Origin: Flectonema sp. DT1601
Taxonomy: Eukaryota; Euglenozoa; Diplonemea; Diplonemida; Diplonemidae
DNA: 64,000 nucleotides
Assembly: GCA_964019425.1 (NCBI GenBank)
Contig: OZ025863.1
Span: forward strand, 124,001-188,000
Direction: 5' to 3'
A program made the position numbers and the translations under genes. Shown here in pieces: positions 1 to 8,830 of the stretch. Below the pieces are notes generated by a model. The model was not told where the DNA came from, searched no databases, and was given only the letters and a program-made list of their open reading frames with translations. Positions within the stretch are counted from its first letter, which is position 1. Each line of letters opens with the position of its first letter.

Positions 1-200
1 GACGCTAAACTGATTGTTTCCTTTTTTTAAATAATAAATAAAAAAAAAAAAAAAAAAAAAAAAAAGAGCATCTCCCTGCTATCCCTCATATCCCCACAAT
101 AATATTATACCTTTTCATTTTCTCTTTCCTTTTCTGGTCTTTTTTTTTTTTTTTCTTTTTTTTCCTTTTTCATACAACGTTTTTTTTTATTTATATATAT
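1..200 (-). repeat. HEAD-3 module with a SAT edge, inverted
   Basis: The first bases are the edge monomer of the SAT satellite, read backwards (GACGCTAAACTGATTG). They are followed by a long A run and by the GAGCATCTCCCTGC...CATACAACG segment that ends HEAD-3 elsewhere (for example 45487-45756). It breaks off at a TATATAT run where the LINE fragment begins. No coding potential is seen. Confidence 0.8.
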
Positions 201-1007
201 GGTCACCGATTGCGCGATCTACGTACTACTCGCCCCGATCTCCTTAAGCGTTTTGAAGTGGAAGCCACAGATGAACTACTGAACTCTTTGAATAATTTAC
301 AAGTCCAAGGTCAGTGGAAGGAGTGGTCTAAATGTATGATAAACGACTTCACCTGGAATAAGGTACTTAGGGAGGGAAATCCTGCCTATATCTCATTTCA
401 ACTGAAAGCGGTTACAAACACCCTCCCCTCACAAGATAATTTAAAGAGGTGGAACATCACCAATGTGGACCAAAATTGTGTTTTGTGTGGCAAAGTGAAT
501 CCTACCCTCAGGCATGTCTTAACAGGCTGTCCTGTCTCTTTAACACAAGGGAGGTTCACGTGGCGTCACGACAGCGTTCTAAAACGCATTGTTATCTTCT
601 TGGAAGAGTTGATAATAAAAGCCAACAAAAGAAAAGAAAACCTCCCGCCTCCCTCTCAAACTTTTTTAAAAACAGGGGAAAATAAACCCCTAGAAAGAAT
701 TTCTAAAGAGACAGGCGAACTCTCACTAGCGAATGATTGGGTCATCCTCGACGATGTCGGTGATAACCGCCTAATTGTTCCTCTTGAAGTGTGCCATGTC
801 TCGTCCTCTCTAAGACCAGACATTTTTATTTATTCTTTTTTTGCGAAAAGAGCACTGATTCTGGAGCTGACGTGTCCAAATGAAGATCGTTTCGAAACCT
901 CTCATGTCTTAAAGGAAAAGAAATACCTAAAGCTAAGAGACTCGATCATCGCTAATGGCTTCGACTGTAACATTTTTACTATTGAAGTTGGCGTACGAGG
1001 AAACATC
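201..1007 (+). mobile_element. LINE fragment: C-terminal part of an RLE-type reverse transcriptase protein
   Basis: The open frame covers the region after the RT and thumb domains of a LINE whose larger copy lies at 46918-52160 on the other strand; the two are almost identical in protein. Visible parts are a C-x2-C-x8-H-x4-C zinc knuckle (CVLCGKVNPTLRH...C) and a restriction-like endonuclease block (RPDIFIYS, LILELTCPNED, KKYLKLRDSI). This zinc knuckle followed by a PD-(D/E)xK-like nuclease is the arrangement of R2/NeSL/CRE-type LINEs. The piece is cut at both ends. Its 5' side joins HEAD-3 at a TATAT run, and its 3' side joins SAT within the shared bases ATC, so the last 16 codons of the frame (to 1058) are satellite. 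It is a non-functional recombined fragment, and its near identity to the larger copy implies a recent origin. Confidence 0.9.
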
Positions 1008-1878
1008 GACTATGTCGATCACTTTCTATTTTCCGTCCTGGTCAAGACGCTAAACTGATTGTTTTTTTTTTTCAAAATTAATAAAAAAGAATATTAAAAA
1101 AAATACAAAAAAAAAAAGAATAAACAATGTTATCATTGTTTTTTTTTTATCGTTCGACTTTGTCGACTAATTTCTATTTTCCGTTTTTTTTCTTTAAAAA
1201 ATAAATAAAAAGAATTTAAAATAAAAAAAAAGAATAAACAATGTTATCATTGTTTTTTTTTATCGATCGACTATGTCGATTACTTTCTATTTTCCGTCCT
1301 GGTCAAGACGCTAAACTGATTGTTTTTTTTTCAAAATAAAAAAAAATATTAAAAAAAAAAATAAAAAAAAAGAATAAACAATGTTATCATTGTTTTTTTT
1401 TTATCGTTCGACTTTGTCGACTAATTTCTATTTTCCGTTTTTTTTCTTTAAAAAATAAATAAAAAGAATTTAAAATAAAAAAAAAAAAGAATAAACAATG
1501 TTATCATTGTTTTTTTTATCGATCGACTATGTCGATTACTTTCTATTTTCCGTCCTGGTCAAGACGCTAAACTGATTGTTTTTTTTTCAAAATTAATAAA
1601 AAAGAATATAAAAAAAATAAAAAAAAAAAGAATAAACAATGTTATCATTGTTTTTTTTTATCGTTCGACTTTGTTGACTAATTTCTATTTTCCATTTTTT
1701 TTCTTTTTAAAAATAAATAAAAAGAATTAAAAAAAAAAAAAAAAAAAGAATAAACAATGTTATCATTGTTTTTTTTATCGATCGACTATGTCGATTACTT
1801 TCTATTTTCCGTCCTGGTCAGGACGCTAAACTGATTGTTTTTTCTTTAAAACAATTAAAAAGGTTTAAAAAAAAAAAA
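1005..1878 (-). repeat. SAT palindromic satellite block, inverted
   Basis: About seven AT-rich monomers in alternating A and B types, read on the minus strand. A monomers carry CGTCTTGACCAGGACG and ATCGACATAGTCGAT. B monomers lack the first and carry TCGACAAAGTCGA. Both contain the palindrome AAACAATGATAACATTGTTT. The block ends by abutting a Y-gene tail at the sequence GTCGAC, which both sides share. Confidence 0.9.
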
Positions 1879-1884
1879 AAAAAT

Positions 1885-1980
1885 GTCGACCAAATTCCTG
1901 ACGAGTTCCCGAAGAATGTAGCCTCTTACATGGAGACTGAAGACCTTGGTGAGCAGCTTCCTCCAGAGATGATGTATTAG
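1885..1980 (+). pseudogene. 3' end of a papain-like (Y family) gene, truncated by SAT
   Basis: The last 31 codons (VDQIPDEFPK...PPEMMY and stop) match the end of the complete Y gene at 3573-4568 exactly or nearly so. Everything upstream has been replaced by satellite. The 3' flank that follows (1981-2320) matches the 3' flanks at 4569 and 62279, so this is the remains of a tandem Y copy. Confidence 0.85.
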
Positions 1981-2319
1981 CAAACAGTCTCGTTTATCCC
2001 CACAAGAGACTTTGAACTGTCTTTGGTCAAAAAGAATTAAACAAGTTAATGCGAAGGGTTTATTCTGCGATCTTGAGTTGTGTTCAATCGAACATGTGGT
2101 ATCTCGGAAAATGGGTTAAAGTAGCAACACCAACAAAGAATACTCACTGCCAGAAAAGAAAAACTCCCCAATCCCACCTTCTATAATTTAACTAAGTGCA
2201 TATTTGTATGCGGCACTATGTGATGAACACTCTTTTGGAATAAGTTAACGAATGTGATGACCCCGTCTACTCCTACTTTCTTTGTTTATTTAGTTTATTC
2301 TTGCCAACCCGATGTACCC
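1981..2319 (+). other. Y-gene 3' flank (duplicated intergenic DNA)
   Basis: No gene is seen. The stretch begins right after a Y stop codon and is repeated with small changes at 4569-4904 and 62279-62565, and in a more diverged form at 60979-61100. It is part of the tandem X/Y cluster unit. Confidence 0.7.
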
Positions 2320-2427
2320 TTTTGATGTTAGGAAACTGTGGAAATGAATACTATTCTTTTACTAATCTCTGCTTTTCTTATTCTCACTTTTCTGTTCTAA
2401 AATGAATGATACTGACTTCTATCTCAG
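2320..2427 (+). promoter_or_regulatory. Shared leader of the X/Y cluster (copy 1)
   Basis: A block of about 110 bp that begins GATGTTAGGAAACTG and precedes every X and Y gene in the cluster (also 3460-3572, 4905-5015, 62572-62677, 63715-63823). It contains a mini-ORF encoding MNTILLLISAFLILTFLF, which looks like a hydrophobic signal peptide or membrane segment, and ends with a branch-point-like motif (TACTGAC here, TACTAAC in other copies) followed by TCTATCTCAG. This could be a 5' untranslated leader plus an intron 3' end. No donor site was identified with confidence. Confidence 0.5.
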
Positions 2428-3290
2428 GTAACTTATAGATTACTCAACCGGGGCTATAAATCTGACAATATCATAGCAGCATGCCTCCGCTTCGTTAGCT
2501 CTCACATTGATGATGGTAATACTGCAGCTGCAATGCGTCGACGTATCAACCTTGCTTTTGAGAAGTTTAGTCGCAAAGCCCTTAATTCATAGATTAAGCA
2601 TCGAAAAGGATATAATTAACCATACGGGCTCTACAAGCCATTCCTTGGATAAACGATTTCCATCATCCCTACATCAAACATCAGGAGAAGGTCTTCTCAG
2701 TGGAGAATGCGGATGGTCATCGCTCAACTTCATTGCAGATCATTTATATATCGATAGAATTAACTTCAGTTTTCTGTAAAACTACCAACAACGATTTTAT
2801 GAAGAATCTCTTAATGTAAAACTCAACAACTCAGAGCATAAACCATCACCAGATGGTTGGTTCTCGCTACAAGTACTTAACATGGCTTGCATGACCAAAT
2901 TCAATAGGAGAATTGAGTACTTCGTTAACCCAGCAGATTTCGACTATCCTGAAGCAGCCGCAGCACTTCTTCTGCATCAAGCGAAAACAAGGATGACTCA
3001 CTTTATTGTTGCTCTAGTCTCATTTGAGTCCATGATCATCCGAGACATTCTTAAAGGTACAAGAGATTTAAGACTCCCTTTCGATCATTTTGACAATATG
3101 TACCAAACTACAGAATATAGTTTCCATATGATACCATTAAAAGCTCAGACTGATATGGATGTTACAATGACACCTGCGAATAGGACTTTTGATGGTACGC
3201 GAAGATAAAGTAAAACGCAAATTGGATGACGACTCATCTAATAACTCGACTGTAATAGTGAAACGACCAGACGTCAAAAATTCAAATTGA
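2428..3290 (+). pseudogene. X family gene remnant, copy 1, possible second papain-like fold
   Basis: Unidentified. Protein-like stretches lie in more than one frame. The first is VTYRLLNRGYKSDNIIAACL... to a stop at 2590-2592. The second contains SGECGWSSLNFIAD and, after one in-frame TAA, runs on to ADFDYPEAAAALLL, THFIVALVSFES and a stop at 3206-3208. A basic/acidic tail (KRKLDDDSSNNS) in another frame ends at 3290. The copy at 62678-63540 keeps the same frame pattern, including the TAA. GECGW and HFIVALV could be the Cys and His regions of a clan CA peptidase like its neighbour Y, but this is a weak inference. A decayed gene duplicated after decay, or splicing or recoding that I cannot resolve, would each fit. 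Confidence 0.45.
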
Positions 3291-3572
3291 GCACAAGCAA
3301 ATAAACATTGCTAGCCCTATCCTGGCGAGCTCCGATGGATTTTTATCTTTGAACGATAGCAACTTCAACATAGAATGAAGTCCCTTAGAACTTACTGATG
3401 AAGGACTAAAAAGGGACAAGTAGTATAAGATTAAGGCTCCTGAAACTACATATTCTATTACCCTTTTGATGTTAGGAAACTGCAGAAATGAATACTTTTC
3501 TTTTACTAATCTCTGCTTTTCTTATTCTCACTTTTCTGTTCTAAAATTAATGATACTAACTAGCACCACAAA
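3291..3572 (+). promoter_or_regulatory. Intergenic spacer and leader of the Y gene
   Basis: About 170 bp of spacer without coding signal is followed by the shared leader from about 3460. Here the mini-ORF reads MNTFLLLISAFLILTFLF, and the leader ends TACTAACTAG a few bases before the Y start codon. The Y-type leader differs consistently from the X-type: CTGCAG instead of CTGTGG, an I-to-F change in the mini-ORF, and a shorter distance from TACTAAC to AG. Transcription is probably driven from here. Confidence 0.45.
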
Positions 3573-4568
3573 ATGAAAAAGAATCCACCGTCAGGAGGTG
3601 GAGGTGCACTTAAGCGACTGAAGCCTAATGGAGAAGAGCCAGATTTTGGTTGCGAGTATCAGACTTTTCTGCAGGAGAAGGGGCTGACCCAGCGTCCTTA
3701 CAACTTGAATTATGATGACATGTTGGAGAAGGAAAAGGAACGCCTGCACAAGATAATGAATGGGGATATCGTCCATGGACGTGAAGGTCACAATGAAGAT
3801 CCGGCACCGATCAAACTCCAGGACGAATTCGACAAGTTCTGCGAGAGGATACCGGCTTGGAAGGATGGCGGATCATATGTATTCTGGAGAGACCATTCCA
3901 ATGTGAAGGATAAGGAGGGGGTTCTGGTTGTCCGCGTTCAGAACAGTGGGTTGTGTTACATGCATGCACCTGCTGCCCTCCAACACTACGTAGTTACCAT
4001 GAACTCTGGTGGCACCCATCATGAGATGCTGAATGTGGCCAAGGTTATGAAGCAATACTTCACTGCAAGGCAGCTTTTTAAACACATTGTGCATTGTGAG
4101 GGTGGGCATTCTGTAGGGTTCATGCGGCAAATCATGCAGTTGGGTGTTTTGGATATTGAGATTATCCCTCGTCGTGGAAAAGCGGAAGACTCCGATATCC
4201 ACGATGCCCTTAAACAATATGGAGTTGGCCTGGTTTCTGGCTTCAACGTGGACGCGACCTTCCACACATCGGACCTTACCTCATTTGTGACTGAGAAGTA
4301 CAATTCCGTGGAGATAAAGGGAAAACATGCAATGGTACTTGTCGGCTCACGCAAAGACGGAGACCAACACATCTTCCTACTTCAGAATTGGTGGAGAACA
4401 AGACAGTTGATTGAAGTGTCTGGTGAGTACCTTGCCCAAACAGGAGCCCAGGTTGTCTTCGTCAAGAAGTCGGTCGACCAAATTCCTGACGAGTTCCCGA
4501 AGAATGTAGCCTCTTACATGGAGACTGAAGACCTTGGTGAGCAGCTTCCTCCAGAGATGATGTATTAG
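3573..4568 (+). CDS. Papain-like cysteine peptidase family protein (Y), complete copy
   Basis: A protein of 331 residues. The N-terminus is Gly/Lys-rich (GGGG at 8-11) and the middle is charged. The C-terminal two thirds carries a clan CA peptidase signature in papain order: Gln123 and Cys128 in RVQNSGLCYMHAP, His252 in KGKHAMVLVG, and Asn272 in LLQNWW, which corresponds to the papain N-S-W segment. No signal peptide is visible in the ORF itself, although the leader holds a hydrophobic mini-ORF. The start is the first ATG after TACTAACTAG. Copies lie at 1885 (tail), 60953 (tail), 61299 and 63824. This copy has Arg where the 61299 copy has the Gly of the papain-like NWWG. Proteolysis is inferred from the Q-C-H-N order; the substrate is unknown. 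The fold call is reasonably strong, activity is unproven. Confidence 0.75.
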   Translation: MKKNPPSGGGGALKRLKPNGEEPDFGCEYQTFLQEKGLTQRPYNLNYDDMLEKEKERLHKIMNGDIVHGREGHNEDPAPIKLQDEFDKFCERIPAWKDGGSYVFWRDHSNVKDKEGVLVVRVQNSGLCYMHAPAALQHYVVTMNSGGTHHEMLNVAKVMKQYFTARQLFKHIVHCEGGHSVGFMRQIMQLGVLDIEIIPRRGKAEDSDIHDALKQYGVGLVSGFNVDATFHTSDLTSFVTEKYNSVEIKGKHAMVLVGSRKDGDQHIFLLQNWWRTRQLIEVSGEYLAQTGAQVVFVKKSVDQIPDEFPKNVASYMETEDLGEQLPPEMMY

Positions 4569-5015
4569 CAAACAGTCCCGTTTATCCCCACAAGAGACTT
4601 TGAACTGTCTTTGGTCAAAAAGAATTAGACAAGTTAATGCGAAGGGTTTATTCTGCGATCTTAAGTTGTGTTCAATCGAACATGTGGTATCTCGGAAAAT
4701 GGGTTAAAGTAACAACACCAACAAAGAATACTCACTGCCAGAAAAGAAAAGCTCCCCAATCCCACCTTCTATAATTTAACTAAGTGCATATTTGTATGCG
4801 GCACTATGTGATGAACACTCTTTTGGAATAAGTTAACGAATGTGATGACCCCGTTTACTCCTACTTTCTTTGTTGATTTAGTTTATTCTTGCCAACCCGA
4901 TGTACCCTTTTGATGATAGGAAACTGTGGAAATGAATACTATTCTTTTACTAATCTCTGCTTTTCTTATTCTCACTTTTCTGTTCTAAAATGAATGATAC
5001 TAACTTCTATCTCAG
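4569..5015 (+). other. Y 3' flank and X-type leader (copy 2)
   Basis: Duplicated intergenic DNA that matches 1981-2427 closely, including the mini-ORF MNTILLLISAFLILTFLF and the TACTAAC...TATCTCAG end. No other gene is seen. Confidence 0.6.
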
Positions 5016-5218
5016 GTAACTTATAGATTACTCAACCGGGGCTATAAATCTGACAATATCATAGCAGCATGCCTCCGCTTCGTTAGCTCTCACATTGATG
5101 ATGGTAATACTGCAGCTGCAATGCGTCGACGTATCAGCCTTGCTTTTGAGAAGTTTAGTCACAAAGTCCTTAAGATTAACCATCGAAAAGGATACAATTA
5201 ACCATACGGGCTCTACAA
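5016..5218 (+). pseudogene. X family remnant, copy 2, truncated
   Basis: It matches the start of X copy 1 (VTYRLLNRGYK...) and then stops matching at CTCTACAA, where about 30 bases of AT-rich DNA lead into a HEAD module. Relative to copy 1 it lacks the short ATTCATAG segment that contains the first stop. The X/Y cluster is interrupted here. Confidence 0.6.
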
Positions 5219-5249
5219 TTAATAGTTAATAGTAGACATTTTTTTTTTT

Positions 5250-5506
5250 GATAGAGTGGGAAGTAACGGACTGGGAGCTTTTGGCTCCTGCCCTATTCCC
5301 GATGTAAACTTTCTTTTTATTTTTATTTTTTTTTAACAGGCCCAAAGGGCGACAATGATGGTTGCTGACCAAGGAATAATATTCAAATGAATTTTCGTTT
5401 CAAAGAAACGAACAGAATTAAGAGAGAGGCAGAGGAAAAAAAAAAAAAAAAGAAAGAAAAGAAAAGAAAAGAAAAAAAAAAAATGAAGAGGAAATAATCA
5501 AACATG

Positions 5507-5540
<34 letters not shown>

Positions 5541-5656
5541 TAAATAAAAAACGTTGTATGAAAAAGGAAAAAAAAGAAAAAAAAAAGACCAGAAAAGGAA
5601 AGAGAAAATGAAAAGGTATAATATTATTGTGGGGATATGAGGGATAGCAGGGAGAT

Positions 5657-5687
<31 letters not shown>

Positions 5688-5697
5688 CTTATTTATT
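5250..5697 (+). repeat. HEAD module (HEAD-5 plus HEAD-3)
   Basis: HEAD-5 runs from GATAGAGTGGGAAGTAACGG to about 5425 and contains the conserved hairpin GGAGC-TTTTG-GCTCC. HEAD-3 is the purine-rich run through AAAACGTTGTATGAAAAAGG and GAGATGCTC to a long T run. Other copies begin a few bases earlier, at GAATTTCGATA. In intact copies SAT follows at once. Here a transposon has landed exactly at the join, and the module resumes at 8831. No coding potential is seen. Confidence 0.85.
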
Positions 5698-5925
5698 CAT
5701 ACTTGTACCCCTTTAAAGGGGAATTAAAAATTAAAGCGGAAATAAAGGGCTTTTAATATTAAAGGGCTTTTAATTAATTCCCCTTTATTTTCCAATTTAA
5801 TGAAATAAAGGGGAATTAAAGGGGATTTAATGAATTAAAGGGCCCTTTATTTTAAAATTAAAGGGGATTTAATTCCCCTTTAATTTGGAAAAATAAAAAT
5901 AAAGGGCTTTTAATTAAAAAAAAAA
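5698..5925. repeat. Left subterminal palindrome-rich repeat
   Basis: Made of shuffled AAAGGGGAATTAAA-like words and their complements, beginning with CCCCTTTAAAGGGG inside the TIR. The mirror region is 8595-8830. Such subterminal word repeats often bind transposase in DNA transposons; that role is an inference here. Confidence 0.7.
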
Positions 5926-5995
5926 TCCTCCACCAGGACTCGAACCTGCAGCCTAGCGAATGCAAATCCACAATCATACCAGTGGACAACCAGCG
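5926..5995 (-). tRNA. tRNA-like sequence, probably a pseudo-tRNA
   Basis: On the minus strand there is a perfect B box, GGTTCGAGTCC (5936-5946), followed by GGTGGAGGA and then ten T, a strong Pol III-type terminator. The D-arm region (GTCCACTGGTATGATTG) and the loop TTTGCAT (possible anticodon TGC) are tRNA-like, but the anticodon and acceptor stems pair poorly. It may be a tRNA-derived SINE head or a pseudogene carried by the transposon. Confidence 0.5.
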
Positions 5996-7530
5996 TCACT
6001 TAAAAAAGTTCTTTTTTAATTTTCTTTCCTATATTCTTATTGCAGGAATTATCCTTGCAAGGAATTTCTCCTCAAAAATCGTTATTTCACAAGATTCTTC
6101 TCCCACAAAAATAATTCCTGATCAAGGAAAAATTTTTACTGGGGGTTTCCTTTGGTGATCTGGTAAGGAATTATTATTGTGAGGAATTTTTTTTTTGGAA
6201 ATTTTTTTTTCAGCAAAAATTCTTGAGTTCCTCACAAGAATTTCGGCACGAGGTATTAAGTTGCTCGACCTTCGCTGTTTTTTTCGATACGTGATTAGTC
6301 TGTTAGAGGACTGTCGGTGTGAAAGGAAAGAAAGTCGGAACGGTGGCCAAAGATTAGTGAGTTGACTGAGTTGGTCAGTTACCAGCATGGTAGCTAGCGG
6401 TTTCCTTATGATGTTAAATATCGTTATGATGATATAGTTGTATTTTACAAATCAAACTCAAACGCCCCCCTTCCTGGTGTTCGTCTTGGTGATTAATTCA
6501 CAGTTGAATAACTCGATTCCGTACTGCACTGAATGACAACACGGAAAAAAGAGATGTGTATGCAGCTGAGAGGAATCGTAACTTCAAGTGCTTTTGCATT
6601 CTGAAGATTGCAATGGATGATAATTAAATCTGTCAGTGAGTATCAATTGGTGGGTAGACCACCGAAGTTACTGTGAACAAACCAGCGTGTCCAAAGCAGG
6701 CGTTCGTCTTGTATTTTACGTATGAAATCCAACAGTTAACCCCCTTCAAGTTTTCAAGACAATATAATTATTAATTAAATACTCATGGGTTTTATAAAAA
6801 ACTGTTGCGGTTACATAAGCAAGTGGTGCTCAACTATGTTCACGTGGTATTTATTTATCTGCAGTCATTTACTACGCTGCCGCTGACAGCCAAGATTGTC
6901 AGAGAAATACCTGGTCAATTTGACTTGACATCATTTTTTCTCGCAATTTTAAAATAAAAACTTTCTCCTCTCTTTAGGCTATTACTACAAACTTTATTTT
7001 CAATCTCTCAAGACAAAAGCTTATGTGGGAACAATTAGACAGGAGCATGATATCCAAAAGTTACATGTCTGAAATCATGGAGAATACATTCTTTCGGAGT
7101 TGCTTTAACCAGTAGAATCAGATGCGTGGTCCGTTCCGGTAGGACTCCCTTCTTACGAATGTGTGGTGCCTCGTGTTAGCGCTTTGGATAGTAATAACCA
7201 TTGGCGGCGACTATGCACGGGGTGGCCAGTGGGTTTAATGAGGTTGTTGTGTAATCCCCTTCCATGGCTCTGTTTCGGCATGCTGGAAAGCGAAGCTCTG
7301 AAGTTTACTTCAGGTTAGTCTTGTAAGCCTATCCTTCCGGTTCAGTTCTCGGCTTGGTTGATTCCCTCGATCGTCCCATCCAGGAGTTTGTGTGCATGGT
7401 GAGGCCCTCTGGAAACCCAGCCCAGCACAAGACACCAGGCTCACGGCGAAGATTGGACCCGAAAGTAACCTTGCGTTCTGTTCTGTTGGCAAGCTCTCTG
7501 GCTGAGTGCGTTCGAAGTGAGTGGAATTGC
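5996..7530. other. Interior of the 3.13-kb transposon without recognised genes
   Basis: I see no convincing gene on either strand. From 6040 to 6250 there are several GGAATT-type short repeats. From 7080 to 7500 the composition is less AT-rich and could be captured host sequence, but no frame is persuasive. Confidence 0.5.
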
Positions 7531-7534
7531 TAGT

Positions 7535-8585
7535 TTGTTGGGTTATGTTCGTAGCAGCTTCACGGTGACGGCGGCCTTATTGAGAATTATCCCTGGTTGT
7601 TACATGTTACGTAATGATTGGGTTCTCAAGACTGGTTGCTTGCTAATGTGAATGCTGACGTTCGAACTGTTATTCGTAGCAGCTTCACGGTGACGGCGGC
7701 CTTATTGAGAATTATCCCTGGTTGTTACATGTTGAAAGTTGCAGGTTAACTGTGGCTGATGCACGTAATGGTTGGGTTCTCAAGACTGGTTGCTTGCTAA
7801 TGTGAATGCTGACGTTCGAACTGCCCCGACTTTCGAGTAGTTTCCTTTTCCGGCGTGTAACAATCCCGACTGACGAAAAAGGTTGGAGGAATTGCTAGTT
7901 TGTTGGGTTATATTCGTAGCAGCTTCACGGTGACGGCGGCCTTACTGAGAATTATCCCTGGTTGTTACGTGTTGAAAGTCACAGGTTATAGCGTCAAAAT
8001 AACACTCGCGTGGGTGGTTGCTCTCTTCGGAAAGCATAACTTCAGACCCGTCAATTCGCGGCGCTTATATCTACACACATTAATTACTGCAACTGGAAAT
8101 ATTACTGCGCGGAAAAAACCGCACTAATTTCCAAATCTGCAAAAAACCGCACTAATTTTTCCACGCAGTAATATTTCCACCGCACTAATATTTCTACTCA
8201 GAATCGACTTTTTTCCAGCTGCATTTTTCTGCTGGTGCCTTACACAGCAAAAAAGCAACCAAATTTTTTTCTACCACCAAGTGGAAAAAACTGCACTAAT
8301 TTTTTCTTAAAAAAACCGCACTAATTTTTCCGCGCAGTAATATTTCCCTGCAGTAATTATTCAGCGCAGTAATATTTCCAGTTGCAGTAGTTGAACGAGT
8401 TCAAGTCACTTCCCTGCATAGCAGATCCGTGTCCTCTGTACTAACGCTATACTAAGTGTGACTGTGACTGATACACGTAATGGTTGGGTTCTTTAAGTAC
8501 TCAGGACTGGTTGCTTGCTGATGTGAATGCTGACGTTCGAACTGCCCCGACTTTCGAGTAATTTTCCTTTCCGGCTTAGGATGAC
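7535..8585 (+). repeat. Imperfect tandem repeats within the transposon
   Basis: The word block GTAGCAGCTTCACGGTGACG...CCCTGGTTGTTACATG is followed by GGTTGGGTTCTCAAGACTGG...GACGTTCGAACTG. It occurs three times from about 7551, 7677 and 7917, with a fourth partial copy (second half only) at about 8470-8580. The third copy is separated from the fourth piece by other sequence and by the MITE at 8087-8387. Copies differ by short indels. Confidence 0.75.
8087..8387. mobile_element. MITE with 24-bp TIRs and TA target duplication
   Basis: Perfect 24-bp inverted ends start CTGCAACTGGAAATATT and finish AATATTTCCAGTTGCAG. TA dinucleotides flank it at 8085-8086 and 8388-8389. The interior repeats the words GCAGTAATATTTCC and CCGCACTAATTTTTCC and has no ORF. 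TA duplication suggests mobilisation by a Tc1/mariner-type transposase. A truncated inverted relative lies at 46588-46786. It is nested within the 3.13-kb transposon. Confidence 0.85.
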
Positions 8586-8830
8586 GCAGCGTGGTGGGTG
8601 CCTTGGGATTTATTAAATAAAGCGGAAATAAAGGGGCTTTCCCACCCCCCTTTATTCCGCTTATTTCCCCTTTATTTCCCCTTTATTTTGGAAAAAAAGG
8701 AAAAAAAGCCCTTTATTTGGATTAAAAGCCCTTTATTTCCCCTTTATTTTGGAATTACGGAAATTAAAGGGCATTAAAAGCCCTTTAATTTCCCCTTTAT
8801 TTTGCCCCCTTTAAAGGGGTACAAGTATGT

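Larger units (their letters stand above)
5698..8830. mobile_element. 3.13-kb non-autonomous DNA transposon with 24-bp TIRs and 6-bp TSD
   Basis: The ends are perfect 24-bp inverted repeats: CATACTTGTACCCC leads in at the left and GGGGTACAAGTATG closes the right. The flanks are TTTATT on both sides (5692-5697 and 8831-8836), while intact HEAD-SAT joins elsewhere have one copy only (CTTATTTATTATTTAAA). Both subterminal regions are rich in AAAGGGG/CCCCTTT palindromes. No transposase or other long ORF is present, so it depends on an enzyme in trans. A 6-bp target duplication is known for several eukaryotic superfamilies (for example IS3EU, Dada, Polinton), and I cannot assign it. Inside are a tRNA-like sequence, imperfect tandem repeats and a nested MITE. 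Confidence 0.85.

Noticed and set aside
4422-4443. Mini-intron GTGAGTACC...CAAACAG in the Y gene
   Set aside because: Only about 22 bp long, in frame, and it encodes residues (EYLAQTG) that fit the C-terminal strand of the papain-like fold.
6238-6254. AATTTCGGCACGAGG resembles the EcoRI adaptor of old cDNA libraries
   Set aside because: It has one extra base and lies within a transposon with clean ends. A single near match is not evidence of vector contamination.
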